From assembly GCF_004310335.1 (NCBI RefSeq), contig NZ_SIRS01000006.1:160297-224296 (forward strand): DNA of 64,000 bases, read 5' to 3'. Each line of letters opens with the position of its first letter. Within the stretch, counting starts at the first letter, position 1. Shown here piece by piece: positions 27,448 through 35,919 of this stretch. This DNA comes from Hyunsoonleella pacifica (GTDB lineage: Bacteria > Bacteroidota > Bacteroidia > Flavobacteriales > Flavobacteriaceae). The notes under the pieces are model-generated. The model was not told where the DNA came from. It saw nothing but the letters and a program-made list of their open reading frames with translations, and did no database searches. The position numbers and the translations under genes are program-made.

Positions 27448-28692
27448 TTATAAAGTAGTAAGGTACCATATACTAAATCCTATTAAAAAAAGAATTCCCA
27501 ACCAGCTTAAAACGTGTAGTATTATTGAGGGTCTCCATTCTTTAGGTGTGTGTGTTCCTGAAATTAGTATGTAATTAATGATGGCATAGAATGGTGCAGT
27601 GATAAAGGATAGTATAGTGGCGATTTTAATAAGTAACCCCATTTCAGAAGCTAAAAACAAGAATATGTATATCGTACCCATTGAAAGTAAAATAATCCAA
27701 AATAAATAGCCATTTTTAAAACTCTTATTAACAAGTAATTCGGAAGTTCTGTCCATAGAACGGGGAGACGCATCAAGTGTAGTAAGTGTAGTGCTAAACA
27801 TAGTTGTAAATGCAGCTACTCCTATAACTATATATGCCCAATTACCAAGACTAGTTGTATACATATCTATAAGTTGACCAGCAAAAATACCGGCAGATCC
27901 ACTAAAGGTTTCTCCACTACTAAACATTACTAATGCACCTAGAAGTACAAAACCAATACCTAATATGATGGTGCCAATATAACCTACATTAAAATCGAAA
28001 AGAGCACCCTTGGTAGAAAATTCAGTTTGATTTTTCTTTTTTTCTAACGTCCAAAGTGAATGCCATACAGATATGTCAAGAGGTCCTGGCATCCAGCCCA
28101 TAAAGGCTATTAAAAAAGCAATTTCAATACTGTTTTCTGGTAAAACTTGCGCTATTGAAAGAGCCGATGTATTGTTGAGAAACGCCATTATTACAGCTAG
28201 AATAGTACTAACTGATAATGTTACTATTATAACTTTTATGAGATTATCCAGTAGTTTATATTTACCTAAGAGTAATAAACAAATACAAATGCCCAATATT
28301 ATAACAGACCAAATCTGCACGCTATTGATGGTAATTGGTCCAATTTCAAGAGGGTTGAATTCGTAAAATAAAGACGATGCTATACCTGCAGTAACAATAG
28401 TAACTGCCATTTGTATAACAAACATTGTACCTAAGGTAAGTATGTAGTAGGCTACTAAAGTACCTTTGCCTAATTTTTTATAACCATCTAGAAGACTTTC
28501 GTTGGTTGCAGCTGCATATCTGGGACCATATTGAAAGAATGGGTATTTAAAGAGTGTTACCAAAATTAGTGCCCAGATTAAGCCTAAACCAAAATCTGCC
28601 CCAGCTCTTGTAGATTGTACCAAATGCGATACACCAATAGCTGCACCAGCAAATAATAAACCTGGGCCTAGGTTTTTTAGTTTTTTAATCAT
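27448..28692 (-). CDS. Nramp-family transporter, divergent metal-site motifs
   Basis: This 414-residue integral membrane protein has about 11 hydrophobic segments and the Nramp opening KKLKNLGPGLLFAGAAIG. The canonical DPGN metal-binding motif of helix 1 is absent: GVSHLVQSTRAGADFG stands at that place. The helix 6 MPH motif is replaced by MPG in FMGWMPGPLDISVWHS. It is therefore Nramp-related but probably does not bind transition metals the usual way, and the substrate is open. The ATG overlaps the end of the ECF sigma gene by 8 bp, placing it last in that operon. Confidence 0.85.
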   Translation of the reverse strand: MIKKLKNLGPGLLFAGAAIGVSHLVQSTRAGADFGLGLIWALILVTLFKYPFFQYGPRYAAATNESLLDGYKKLGKGTLVAYYILTLGTMFVIQMAVTIVTAGIASSLFYEFNPLEIGPITINSVQIWSVIILGICICLLLLGKYKLLDNLIKVIIVTLSVSTILAVIMAFLNNTSALSIAQVLPENSIEIAFLIAFMGWMPGPLDISVWHSLWTLEKKKNQTEFSTKGALFDFNVGYIGTIILGIGFVLLGALVMFSSGETFSGSAGIFAGQLIDMYTTSLGNWAYIVIGVAAFTTMFSTTLTTLDASPRSMDRTSELLVNKSFKNGYLFWIILLSMGTIYIFLFLASEMGLLIKIATILSFITAPFYAIINYILISGTHTPKEWRPSIILHVLSWLGILFLIGFSIWYLTTL

Positions 28693-29236
28693 TTTTATTA
28701 GTAATTACCTCTGCAAGTAATTTTTTAGCTCTTAAAAGTTTAACCTTTACATTGTTTATAGGTTCATCTAATTCCTTAGAAATTTCTTTATAGCTTAACT
28801 CTTGAAAATATCTTAAATTAATTACTTTTTGATAATGCGGTTTTAGCTTTTTTATATCTCTAAGTAGATTTGCTAAATTTTGTTCTGTAATAAGTTTATC
28901 TTCAACAGTAGGAGATTCATCTAAAATTTGGTAAGCTTTACTATCGTCTTTTGAAATAACATGCTCTATTGAGTTTTTTTCCTTTCGGACTAAATCTATA
29001 TGAATGTTTTTAGAGATAGTAATTAACCATGTTTTAAATTTGTATTTTGCATTAAAAGTGTCTATTCTATCAAAGGCACGAGAGAATGTTTGTATGGTAA
29101 TGTCTTCAGCATCATTTTCATTCTGCACACGTTTTAACTGAAAACCATAAACGCTATCCCAATATAAATCCAATAAAAAATTAAAGGCCTTTTGGTCGTT
29201 GTTCTTGGCACGAGAGATAGCTTCGTCTATTTCCAA
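28685..29236 (-). CDS. ECF-type RNA polymerase sigma factor
   Basis: This 183-residue sigma-70 family protein has region 2 at about 10-75 (AFNFLLDLYWDSVYGF, DAEDITIQTFSRAF, FKTWLITISKNIHID) and region 4 at about 120-178 (YFQELSYKEISKELDEPINNVKVKLLRAKKLL). The apparent start is TTG at 29236, overlapping the end of the glycosyltransferase gene by 10 bp. No anti-sigma gene is adjacent; it sits between a glycosyltransferase and the Nramp relative. Its partner and signal are unknown. Confidence 0.92.
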   Translation of the reverse strand: MEIDEAISRAKNNDQKAFNFLLDLYWDSVYGFQLKRVQNENDAEDITIQTFSRAFDRIDTFNAKYKFKTWLITISKNIHIDLVRKEKNSIEHVISKDDSKAYQILDESPTVEDKLITEQNLANLLRDIKKLKPHYQKVINLRYFQELSYKEISKELDEPINNVKVKLLRAKKLLAEVITNKND

Positions 29237-30342
29237 TAGTTTGGTTTTGAGATAATATTATTTATAAAGATAGCTAATTGAGCAATAATTAAAAAGATTT
29301 CCAAAAATGGAGAGAGTAAAATTAGATCTTTTTCACGAAGCTTTTTTGCAGAAAAGCCGTACGTGGCTATAATAACGATTATTCTTGTTAAAACTAAAGC
29401 ACCAACTAAGATAGGTAAATGCCAAAATGCTAAAAGTGTAATTGATAATATCCAAAATAACAGACAAGATATGTAAAGCAAGCCTAAAGTAATTTTGTGA
29501 TTTAACTTATAGTGTTTAGCGGTTGAAACGTGTCTTCTTTTCTGTTTAAACCAAGTTTTTAAAGAGGTTTTTGGTTTGGATGTGGTAAAACTATTAGCAG
29601 TTACGCAAATACTTGTGTTATCTGATGTAGCAGCTTCATTAACGAATAAATCGTCATCACCAGAACGAATACGCATATGTTTCATAAAACCATTTACCTC
29701 AAAAAATTGTCTTTTAGTATATGCCAAGTTTCTGCCTACTCCCATATACGGCATTCCCAGTTTAGCAAAAGATAGATAGCACATTGCAGCGTGTAAAGTT
29801 TCAAATCTAATAAGCTTATTAATAAGGGAGTTTTTAACTTTTGAATAAGCACCGTAACCTAATACAATGGAGGTTTGGGAATTAAAGTTTGAGACCATAT
29901 CTTTAATCCAGTATTTAGACAATGGTTTACAATCAGCATCTGTAAATAGTAATACGTTATGTTTTGCTGCTTTTATGCCTAAGGTTAAAGGGTATTTTTT
30001 GTTCCCCCAAAACGTTTCAACGGGTTCTACATCAACAATTTTAATGTTTTGATGTGCTTCAGAAAAGGTTTTCATAACCTCTAAAGTATTATCCTTTGAA
30101 GCATCATTAATTAAGACAATCTCAAAATCTTCATATTCTTGTTCTATAATATAAGGTAAAAAAGAGCTAAGATTATCTGCTTCGTTTTTAGCACAAATAA
30201 TTACAGAAACTGAAGTTTTTGAAGTGTTTGTTACATTTTTTGATTTGCTAAAAGCAAATTTTCCAAAGATGTGTAAAAAGAAAAAAACTTGAATTAAGAC
30301 AACTATAATAAGAGCATAGAGAGCAATATCAAGTATAATCAT
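29227..30342 (-). CDS. Family 2 glycosyltransferase, membrane-bound
   Basis: This 371-residue protein begins with a membrane helix (LDIALYALIIVVLIQVFFFLH). The GT-A catalytic domain contains VSVIICAKNEADNLSSFLP, VLINDASKDNT and the metal-binding LLFTDADCKP, followed by SGDDDLFVNE and the product-site-like FKQKRRHVSTAKHY. Two further hydrophobic segments lie near the C-terminus. It probably transfers a sugar to a lipid or polysaccharide at the inner membrane. I took the ATG at 30342; a TTG at 30345 directly precedes it. It overlaps the sigma gene by 10 bp. Confidence 0.88.
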   Translation of the reverse strand: MIILDIALYALIIVVLIQVFFFLHIFGKFAFSKSKNVTNTSKTSVSVIICAKNEADNLSSFLPYIIEQEYEDFEIVLINDASKDNTLEVMKTFSEAHQNIKIVDVEPVETFWGNKKYPLTLGIKAAKHNVLLFTDADCKPLSKYWIKDMVSNFNSQTSIVLGYGAYSKVKNSLINKLIRFETLHAAMCYLSFAKLGMPYMGVGRNLAYTKRQFFEVNGFMKHMRIRSGDDDLFVNEAATSDNTSICVTANSFTTSKPKTSLKTWFKQKRRHVSTAKHYKLNHKITLGLLYISCLLFWILSITLLAFWHLPILVGALVLTRIIVIIATYGFSAKKLREKDLILLSPFLEIFLIIAQLAIFINNIISKPNYWK

Positions 30343-30345
30343 CAA

Positions 30346-30552
30346 CTATTTTGAATGTTGTGGTTCGTTACATTCGCTAAATTGATCTGGAGTTTTTCCA
30401 CAAAAACCACAAGCTTCTCCTTCGCTATTTAGCATAGGATTTTGACTAGCACAGGTACCAGCAAATTTTCCGTCTTTTTTTGCCCATATTTTAATGGCGA
30501 TTCCTGCAATACCAAGACCTAACAACACTAAAGTAATCAAAAGAAGTTTCAT
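30346..30552 (-). CDS. Small cysteine-containing membrane protein
   Basis: This 68-residue protein has one N-terminal membrane helix (LLLITLVLLGLGIAGIAIKIW). The soluble tail has four cysteines in CASQN and ACGFCGKTPDQFSECN, which could bind a metal or form disulfides. Similar short proteins annotated only as membrane or secreted proteins occur in flavobacteria. The ATG at 30552 follows a good TATCTTTG promoter element. It is the first gene of a run with the glycosyltransferase, the ECF sigma factor and the Nramp relative; its stop nearly touches the next start. Confidence 0.65.
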   Translation of the reverse strand: MKLLLITLVLLGLGIAGIAIKIWAKKDGKFAGTCASQNPMLNSEGEACGFCGKTPDQFSECNEPQHSK

Positions 30553-30566
30553 GTGAAAATTTTGAA

Positions 30567-30574
30567 CAAAGATA
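30567..30574 (-). promoter_or_regulatory. Candidate -7 element (TATCTTTG) for the small protein-GT2-sigma-Nramp operon
   Basis: On the minus strand the octamer fits TAnnTTTG and ends 14 bp before the ATG at 30552. A TTGC sits 23 bp further upstream (30598-30601), a loose match to the -33 position. Confidence 0.5.
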
Positions 30575-30647
30575 CAAGTTTTGAAAAAAACCACGATGCA
30601 ATTCGGTTTTTAATTATGGATGTGTGACTTAGCTGTTTTTTAGGTGT

Positions 30648-30682
30648 CTCATTACTAATGAGATACATTTTTCATTACTAAT
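30648..30682 (+). promoter_or_regulatory. Palindromic operator-like site before aqpZ
   Basis: A perfect 15-bp palindrome CTCATTACTAATGAG lies at 30648-30662. Its core CATTACTAAT (30650-30659) is repeated directly at 30673-30682, 23 bp further on and 19 bp before the aqpZ ATG. Two copies of one core in the promoter region suggest a dimeric regulator. The regulator is unknown. Confidence 0.45.
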
Positions 30683-30701
30683 CAATTAAACTATTTATAT
30701 T

Positions 30702-31388
30702 ATGAAAAAATTATTAGCTGAATTTTTTGGAACTTTTTGGCTGGTTTTTGGAGGTTGTGGTAGTGCTATTTATGCTGCTGCTTTTCCAGAAGTTGGTATT
30801 GGTCTTTTAGGGGTTTCATTGGCCTTTGGTTTAACTGTTTTAACTATGGCTTATGCAGTTGGTCACGTTTCTGGAGCACATTTTAATCCTGCTGTTTCTT
30901 TGGGTTTATGGGCTGCTGGAAAATTTGAAGGAAAACATTTGGTAGGTTATATTATCGCTCAACTTATTGGCGCTATTACTGCTGCGGGAGTATTATATCT
31001 TATCATTTCTGGTAAGTCTGATTTTACAGATATTGGAGGTTTTGCTGCAAATGGTTATGGGGAATTGTCTCCAGGTGGGTATAATATGATTTCAGTACTT
31101 GTTGCAGAATTTGTACTTACTTTATTTTTCTTGCTAATTATTTTAGGAAGTACTTATCCTAAGGCACCTAAAGGGTTTGCAGGAATTGCTATAGGTTTAG
31201 CACTAACTTTAATTCATTTAATAAGTATTCCAATTTCAAATACATCAGTAAATCCAGCAAGATCTACAAGCCAAGCCTTATTTGCAGGAGGAGATTTTAC
31301 TACGCAATTATGGTTGTTTTGGTTAGCACCAATAGCAGGAGCTATTGTAGCAGGATTAATACATAAAGCATTTTTCAATAAGGAATAA
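30702..31388 (+). CDS. aqpZ: Aquaporin Z (MIP family water channel)
   Basis: This 228-residue protein has six membrane helices and the two half-helix NPA motifs of the MIP family: [12 protein letters not shown] (about 62-73) and [15 protein letters not shown] (about 180-194). The arginine after the second NPA and the histidine in the preceding helices fit a water-selective filter, as in AqpZ. It is a single-gene unit: an operator-like palindrome lies upstream and a strong terminator hairpin about 38 bp downstream. Confidence 0.96.
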   Translation: MKKLLAEFFGTFWLVFGGCGSAIYAAAFPEVGIGLLGVSLAFGLTVLTMAYAVGHVSGAHFNPAVSLGLWAAGKFEGKHLVGYIIAQLIGAITAAGVLYLIISGKSDFTDIGGFAANGYGELSPGGYNMISVLVAEFVLTLFFLLIILGSTYPKAPKGFAGIAIGLALTLIHLISIPISNTSVNPARSTSQALFAGGDFTTQLWLFWLAPIAGAIVAGLIHKAFFNKE

Positions 31389-31425
31389 AGAGAATAACCT
31401 TTAATAAGAGTTATTAATAGCAAGT

Positions 31426-31460
31426 AAAAAGCCTCTTCCGTTTTAGGAAAGAGGCTTTTT
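31426..31460. terminator. Bidirectional terminator between aqpZ and the anti-sigma gene
   Basis: GCCTCTT pairs with AAGAGGC, extended by CC/GG past a one-base bulge. The stem is flanked by A-run and T-run on the two sides. It can stop aqpZ transcripts on the plus strand and anti-sigma transcripts on the minus strand. Confidence 0.85.
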
Positions 31461-31482
31461 CAATATCATACTCTAATATATT

Positions 31483-32271
31483 TTACTGTAAGCTTATTTC
31501 TGCTACGGTGTTTTCTATAGATGCCACGGCGTTTCCTCCTTTTGGTTCTATTGTAATATTTAAGCTTTTTGCATTTTCAGTAAAGGGGATTCTTTTAAGC
31601 TGCCTATCTGCTTCACTTAAAATACCTAAACTAACCATTTTACCTTGTAAATCTGCCCAAATTTGGTAACATTGTTCTTCAGGTAGCTGCGGTAAAGAAA
31701 CCACATCTATCATTGATGTTTTTTCCTTAGGGTTAATGTAAGCTACAGTTTTAAGATCTCTTGCGCGCTCATTACCTTGAATTATATATTTATAAGTTTC
31801 AGGGTCATTTAAACGCTTAAACTGTTCCATAATGGCATCAAGCTTTTTGTTATTTTCCTCAATATCACTTCTTAAATCAAAAATTTCTTCATCAACAATA
31901 AGTGTATCGCTTTGTAATTTTTGATTTTGATTGTAAAAATAAACAGAGGTAGCTGCAAATAGTATAGCAGTCACACTTGCCGCAATACTAAATTTATACC
32001 ATTTCTTGTATTTGCCTTTTTGATTAAGAGTTACTACAGGAGCATCGTCAAGTTCTTCTAAAACAGAGTCTAAAATATGTTTAGGTGCTTCTATAGCATT
32101 ACTTTTAGCAACAATTTCTAAGTTGTACTGTAGCGTGTTATAGGCATTTTGTACCTCAGGATATTTTGATATGTAGGTTTCAACTTGTTCCGTTTCGGCA
32201 ACGGTTGTCTTTCCCATTAGATATTTATCTAAAAGACCAGAATTTAAAAAAGTAGTTATTTTCTCATTCAT
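31483..32271 (-). CDS. Anti-sigma factor (RskA-like)
   Basis: This 262-residue protein has an N-terminal cytoplasmic domain that would hold the sigma factor (LLDKYLMGKTTVAETEQVE), one membrane helix (KFSIAASVTAILFAATSVYFY, about 95-115), a short coiled coil and a C-terminal RskA-type extracytoplasmic domain (INPKEKTSMIDVVSLPQLP, CYQIWADLQGKMVSLGIL). It lies 12 bp downstream of the ECF sigma gene and should be its membrane-bound inhibitor. No regulated-proteolysis site is evident by eye. Confidence 0.9.
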   Translation of the reverse strand: MNEKITTFLNSGLLDKYLMGKTTVAETEQVETYISKYPEVQNAYNTLQYNLEIVAKSNAIEAPKHILDSVLEELDDAPVVTLNQKGKYKKWYKFSIAASVTAILFAATSVYFYNQNQKLQSDTLIVDEEIFDLRSDIEENNKKLDAIMEQFKRLNDPETYKYIIQGNERARDLKTVAYINPKEKTSMIDVVSLPQLPEEQCYQIWADLQGKMVSLGILSEADRQLKRIPFTENAKSLNITIEPKGGNAVASIENTVAEISLQ

Positions 32272-32283
32272 GACTTGGTTTTA

Positions 32284-32814
32284 TTAAGGATTGTAAATCT
32301 TTTTTAATTCTCTCAATCCAATTTTTAATCTCGATTTTATAGTCCCCAACGGAATATCAAGCTCATCACTTGCTTCCTGTTGCGTCATTCCTTCAAAAAA
32401 TAGTGCATTTATCACTATTTGATACTTTTCATCCAAGGTGCCTAAGTGTTTCTTTATATCTAGAACATCTTGGTTTAAAGCGTTCGTTGTAATTTTATAT
32501 ACGCTAGAATTATCAATTTGGACTTCTTTCTCTGTTTTATTTTTTAAAGATCTGGTTTTATCAATTGCTGTATTATACGCAATTCTATATAACCAAGTGA
32601 ACAGTTTTGCTTTGGATGCGTCATATTTTTTAGCATAACGCCAAATTTTTACAAATGTTTCCTGCAATACATCCTGGGCCGTGTCTTCGTCTGTAATTAC
32701 TTTTCTTATAACGCCATAAAGTGCATCAGCATAATTTTCATAGAGTAGAGATATAGCTCTTTTATCACTATTTTTTAATAAGTTAACTATTTCTCTTTCT
32801 ATATTCGAAATCAA
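32284..32814 (-). CDS. ECF-type sigma factor (SigK-like), TTG start
   Basis: This 176-residue sigma-70 family protein has region 2 at about 15-85 (DTAQDVLQETFVKIWRYAKKYD, LFTWLYRIAYNTAIDKTRSLKN) and region 4 at about 118-170 (LFFEGMTQQEASDELDIPLGTIKSRLKIGLREL). The frame is closed upstream by a stop without any ATG, so the TTG at 32814 is the likely start. It is paired with the RskA-like anti-sigma factor. A TAACTTTG promoter element lies 48 bp upstream. Confidence 0.93.
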   Translation of the reverse strand: MISNIEREIVNLLKNSDKRAISLLYENYADALYGVIRKVITDEDTAQDVLQETFVKIWRYAKKYDASKAKLFTWLYRIAYNTAIDKTRSLKNKTEKEVQIDNSSVYKITTNALNQDVLDIKKHLGTLDEKYQIVINALFFEGMTQQEASDELDIPLGTIKSRLKIGLRELKKIYNP

Positions 32815-32861
32815 TGTAAAGTTGGTTTATAAGTTGATTGTTAGTAAGTACTGATAAACGT

Positions 32862-32869
32862 CAAAGTTA
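32862..32869 (-). promoter_or_regulatory. Candidate -7 element (TAACTTTG) for the sigma/anti-sigma operon
   Basis: The minus-strand octamer matches TAnnTTTG and lies in the short spacer between murB and the sigma gene. It leaves a leader of roughly 40-45 bases before the TTG start. Confidence 0.5.
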
Positions 32870-32883
32870 GAAATTTATTTAAA

Positions 32884-33897
32884 TTACAAGATATTTACTT
32901 CAGCTTCAATAGAAATATCAAACAGCTTTAAAACTGTTTTTTGAATTAATTTAGAAAGCTCTAAAATATCAGAGCCCTTGGCGCCACCATAATTTACAAG
33001 TACTAAAGCTTGGTTTTTGTGAACACCATAATTTCCAAAACGTTTACCTTTAAAACCTGATGTTTCTATAAGCCATCCCGCAGGAATCTTCACTTCATTT
33101 TCAGAAATAGGGTAGTTTGGTATATTTTTGAAATTTTTTTGAAGTTTTTCAAATTTCACTTTTGAAATTACTGGATTTTTAAAGAAACTTCCACTATTTC
33201 CAATATCATCAGGGTTTGGTAATTTACTTTGTCTAATGGCTATAACAGCTTTTGAAATACTTTGAATAGTAGGTGTTTTAATACCTTGAGCTTCCAATTC
33301 TGTAGTTATAGCACCATAATTCATATTTAATTCATGATGCTCTTTTGTTAATTTAAAAATAACAGAAGTGATCACATATTTACCTTTTACTTCATTCTTA
33401 AAAATAGAATTTCTATAGCCAAAATTACATTCGTCCTTAGTAAATGTGATGGTTTCTAAAGTATCAATATTAATGGCATCGCACGATACAAAAGCGTCTT
33501 TTAACTCTACGCCATAAGCTCCAATATTTTGTATAGGTGATGTCCCAACATTTCCAGGTATAAGCGATAAATTTTCTAAGCCGCCAAAATCGTGCTTTAA
33601 ACACCAAAGCACAAACTCATGCCAGTTTTCGCCTGCATTTGCTTTAACATAAACATAGTTACTATCTTCTTTTTCAATAGATATACCTTTTAAATTTACA
33701 TGAACTACTAATTTATCTTGATGTTGTGTTAATAACATATTACTACCACCACCTAAAATTAATTTATTGGGATAGTTTTTAAGTGATAAAACGTTTTTTA
33801 GCTCATCTAATTTTGATACAGATATAAAATGCGCTGCAGTTACATCTATACCAAAAGTATTGTATTTTTTTAAGGATATGTTTTGCTGCAGTTGCAT
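32884..33897 (-). CDS. murB: UDP-N-acetylmuramate dehydrogenase
   Basis: MurB reduces the enolpyruvyl group of UDP-GlcNAc-enolpyruvate to give UDP-MurNAc in peptidoglycan synthesis, using FAD and NADPH. The 337-residue length fits the type I (E. coli-like) form. Visible motifs are LGGGSNMLLT (FAD binding), IPGNVGTSPIQNIGAYG, YRNSIFKN and the catalytic region NSGSFFKNP. The ATG shares one base with the stop of the aminotransferase gene, so the two are translated as one unit. Confidence 0.97.
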   Translation of the reverse strand: MQLQQNISLKKYNTFGIDVTAAHFISVSKLDELKNVLSLKNYPNKLILGGGSNMLLTQHQDKLVVHVNLKGISIEKEDSNYVYVKANAGENWHEFVLWCLKHDFGGLENLSLIPGNVGTSPIQNIGAYGVELKDAFVSCDAINIDTLETITFTKDECNFGYRNSIFKNEVKGKYVITSVIFKLTKEHHELNMNYGAITTELEAQGIKTPTIQSISKAVIAIRQSKLPNPDDIGNSGSFFKNPVISKVKFEKLQKNFKNIPNYPISENEVKIPAGWLIETSGFKGKRFGNYGVHKNQALVLVNYGGAKGSDILELSKLIQKTVLKLFDISIEAEVNIL

Positions 33898-35087
33898 TAA
33901 TCTTGATAAACTTTTAAAGCCCCTTTTATAATATTAACAGCTTTAATTAAGTGTTGTTTATTAAGTACGTAGGCAATTCTGATTTGGTTTACTCCGATGC
34001 CTTTGGTAGAATAAAACCCTTCAGCTGGAGCTACCATAACAGTTTCATTATCAATACTAAAAGATTCTAAAAGCCACTGGGCAAATTTATCGGCATTTTT
34101 TATAGGAAGTTCGGCTATACAATAAAAAGCACCTTTAGGAACTGCTACTTTAACACCTTCAATTTTATTTAATTCAGAAATTAAAGTGTCTCTACGCGTT
34201 ATGTATTCGTGTTTTACATCTTCAAAATAGCTGTGTGGAGTACTTAAAGCAGCTTCACTTGCTATTTGCGCATAAGTAGGAGGACTTAATCTAGCTTGTG
34301 CAAATTTTAAAACCGTATGCCTTATAGTTTCATTTCTGGTAACTAAACAACCAATTCTTGCACCGCACATGCTGTAACGCTTTGATACGCTATCAATCAT
34401 AATAGTGTGGTCATTTAATCCCTCTAATTCTAAAATAGAGTAGTGAGAATTACCATCATAAGTAAATTCTCTGTATACTTCATCCGAGATTAAAAACAAG
34501 TCATGCGCTTTAACCAAAGCGGCAAGCTGTTCAATTTCTTCTTTTGAATATAGGTATCCTGTTGGGTTGCCAGGATTGCAAATCATTATAGCTTTAGTTC
34601 GAGAGGTAATCAGTTTTTCAAATTCAGATATTGGTGGAAGCGCAAAATTGTCTTCTATCTTAGAAATAATAGGCTTTACTTTTACGCTTGCTGCTGTTGC
34701 AAAAGCGATATAGTTAGCATAAAATGGTTCGCAAATAATAACTTCATCATCTGGATCCATAATGCTGCCAAAAATAAAAGCTATTGCTTCACTGGCTCCT
34801 GTGGTTACTATAATATCTTTATGTGAAACCTCTATATTATGATAGGCATAATAATCTGCAATTTTTTTTCTGTAGGTGTCAGAACCTTCAGAACGAGAAT
34901 ACGATAAAATTTGTACATTATTATCTTTAACAGCTTTTAGTGCTATCTCAGGAGTTTTTATATCCGGTTGTCCAATATTAAGATAGTATATAGATTTACC
35001 ATCAGCTTCAGCTTGTTCAGCAAAAGGAACAAGCTTGCGTATCGGTGATTCGGGCATATCTCGCCCTTTTTTAGATATTGAAGGCAT
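33897..35087 (-). CDS. PLP-dependent class I aminotransferase (aspartate aminotransferase-like)
   Basis: This 396-residue protein is a fold type I aminotransferase. The PLP lysine is in DSVSKRYSMCGARIG, with YLNIGQPDI, CNPGNPTGYLY and ISDEVYREFTY as family motifs. It resembles the AspC/AAT subgroup, but the substrate cannot be read from sequence. I chose the ATG at 35087 (MPSISKKGRDMPESPIRKL) over a longer frame that reaches 35117. It is followed directly by murB with a one-base overlap. Confidence 0.9.
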   Translation of the reverse strand: MPSISKKGRDMPESPIRKLVPFAEQAEADGKSIYYLNIGQPDIKTPEIALKAVKDNNVQILSYSRSEGSDTYRKKIADYYAYHNIEVSHKDIIVTTGASEAIAFIFGSIMDPDDEVIICEPFYANYIAFATAASVKVKPIISKIEDNFALPPISEFEKLITSRTKAIMICNPGNPTGYLYSKEEIEQLAALVKAHDLFLISDEVYREFTYDGNSHYSILELEGLNDHTIMIDSVSKRYSMCGARIGCLVTRNETIRHTVLKFAQARLSPPTYAQIASEAALSTPHSYFEDVKHEYITRRDTLISELNKIEGVKVAVPKGAFYCIAELPIKNADKFAQWLLESFSIDNETVMVAPAEGFYSTKGIGVNQIRIAYVLNKQHLIKAVNIIKGALKVYQD

Positions 35088-35264
35088 CTTTATTGCAATT
35101 AGTGCGCAAAGTTGCAAAAATTATCTTAAAAACCTAAGGTTAATTTACAAAGCGATTACAAAGAATTTCAACTTCTTATTTATGACTTAAAATGACTAAG
35201 GGAGAAGTCTCCATATCATGCTTTTTTAGTATCTGTACTTTTAAGTCAGTAAAATCGTTAAATA

Positions 35265-35296
35265 AAAAAACCTAGACAAGTTGATCTAGGTTTTTT
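35265..35296. terminator. Bidirectional terminator downstream of the DUF1573 gene
   Basis: CCTAGA pairs with TCTAGG around an 8-base loop, flanked by a run of A on one side and of T on the other. It lies 22 bp past the stop of the minus-strand DUF1573 gene and is its likely terminator. Confidence 0.8.
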
Positions 35297-35318
35297 ACAA
35301 TATTATAAGAAAGTAGAA

Positions 35319-35744
35319 CTATTGTTCTGCCATACTTTTACTTTTCTTCTCTAAAACATTGTTTTTAGAAGGGTCTACAACTAAGCCTTTAATTTTTAGG
35401 GCTACAGTAGGTGTCTCAGCATTAGACATTACCGTAATGGTTTTTCTAATAGGATTCACTCTATTAGTATCATATTTTACTTCAATTTGTCCAGCTTTAC
35501 CAGGCATTATTGGAGCATCTGGTTTTTTAGGAATAGTACATCCACAACTAGAACTTACTTTAGATATAATTAGAGGAGCATCTCCTGTATTTGTAAATTC
35601 AAAAATTCTTACACCATCAGCGCCTTTTTCAATAGTACCATAATCTATGGTAGTTTCTTTAAACTCAATTTTAGCAACTTTTTCTTGTGCATTGAGTGAA
35701 AAGCTAATTAACCCTACAAATAAAAGTGTAAATAAATGTTTCAT
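35319..35744 (-). CDS. DUF1573 secreted protein
   Basis: This 141-residue protein has a signal peptide (cleavage near LNAQ|EK) and a single Ig-like DUF1573 domain: FKETTIDYGTIEKGADGVRIFEFTNTG is typical, followed by SSCGCTIPKKPDAPIMPGKAG. The paired cysteines in SCGC are a family hallmark. Such proteins are common and abundant in Bacteroidota, located in the periplasm or at the surface, with no defined function. It is a single-gene unit ending in a clear hairpin terminator. Confidence 0.9.
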   Translation of the reverse strand: MKHLFTLLFVGLISFSLNAQEKVAKIEFKETTIDYGTIEKGADGVRIFEFTNTGDAPLIISKVSSSCGCTIPKKPDAPIMPGKAGQIEVKYDTNRVNPIRKTITVMSNAETPTVALKIKGLVVDPSKNNVLEKKSKSMAEQ

Positions 35745-35881
35745 CTTTTTCGTATTTATTGGTTATAATTTAATTCAAACATAGGTACTTTTTCTACAAC
35801 GAGCAAAATTAATAGACGAATTACCGTAATCTTAACATTTAGCATTTTTCTATCAACCTTTCACAGATTAAGAAATATAAG

Positions 35882-35889
35882 TACTTTTG
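35882..35889 (+). promoter_or_regulatory. Candidate -7 element (TACTTTTG) for valS
   Basis: The octamer matches TAnnTTTG and ends 30 bp before the valS ATG at 35920. The -33 region is only weakly matched by a TTTC about 22 bp upstream. Confidence 0.5.
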
Positions 35890-35919
35890 CACATTAAAAG
35901 TCAAAAACTGTTCCAAAGT

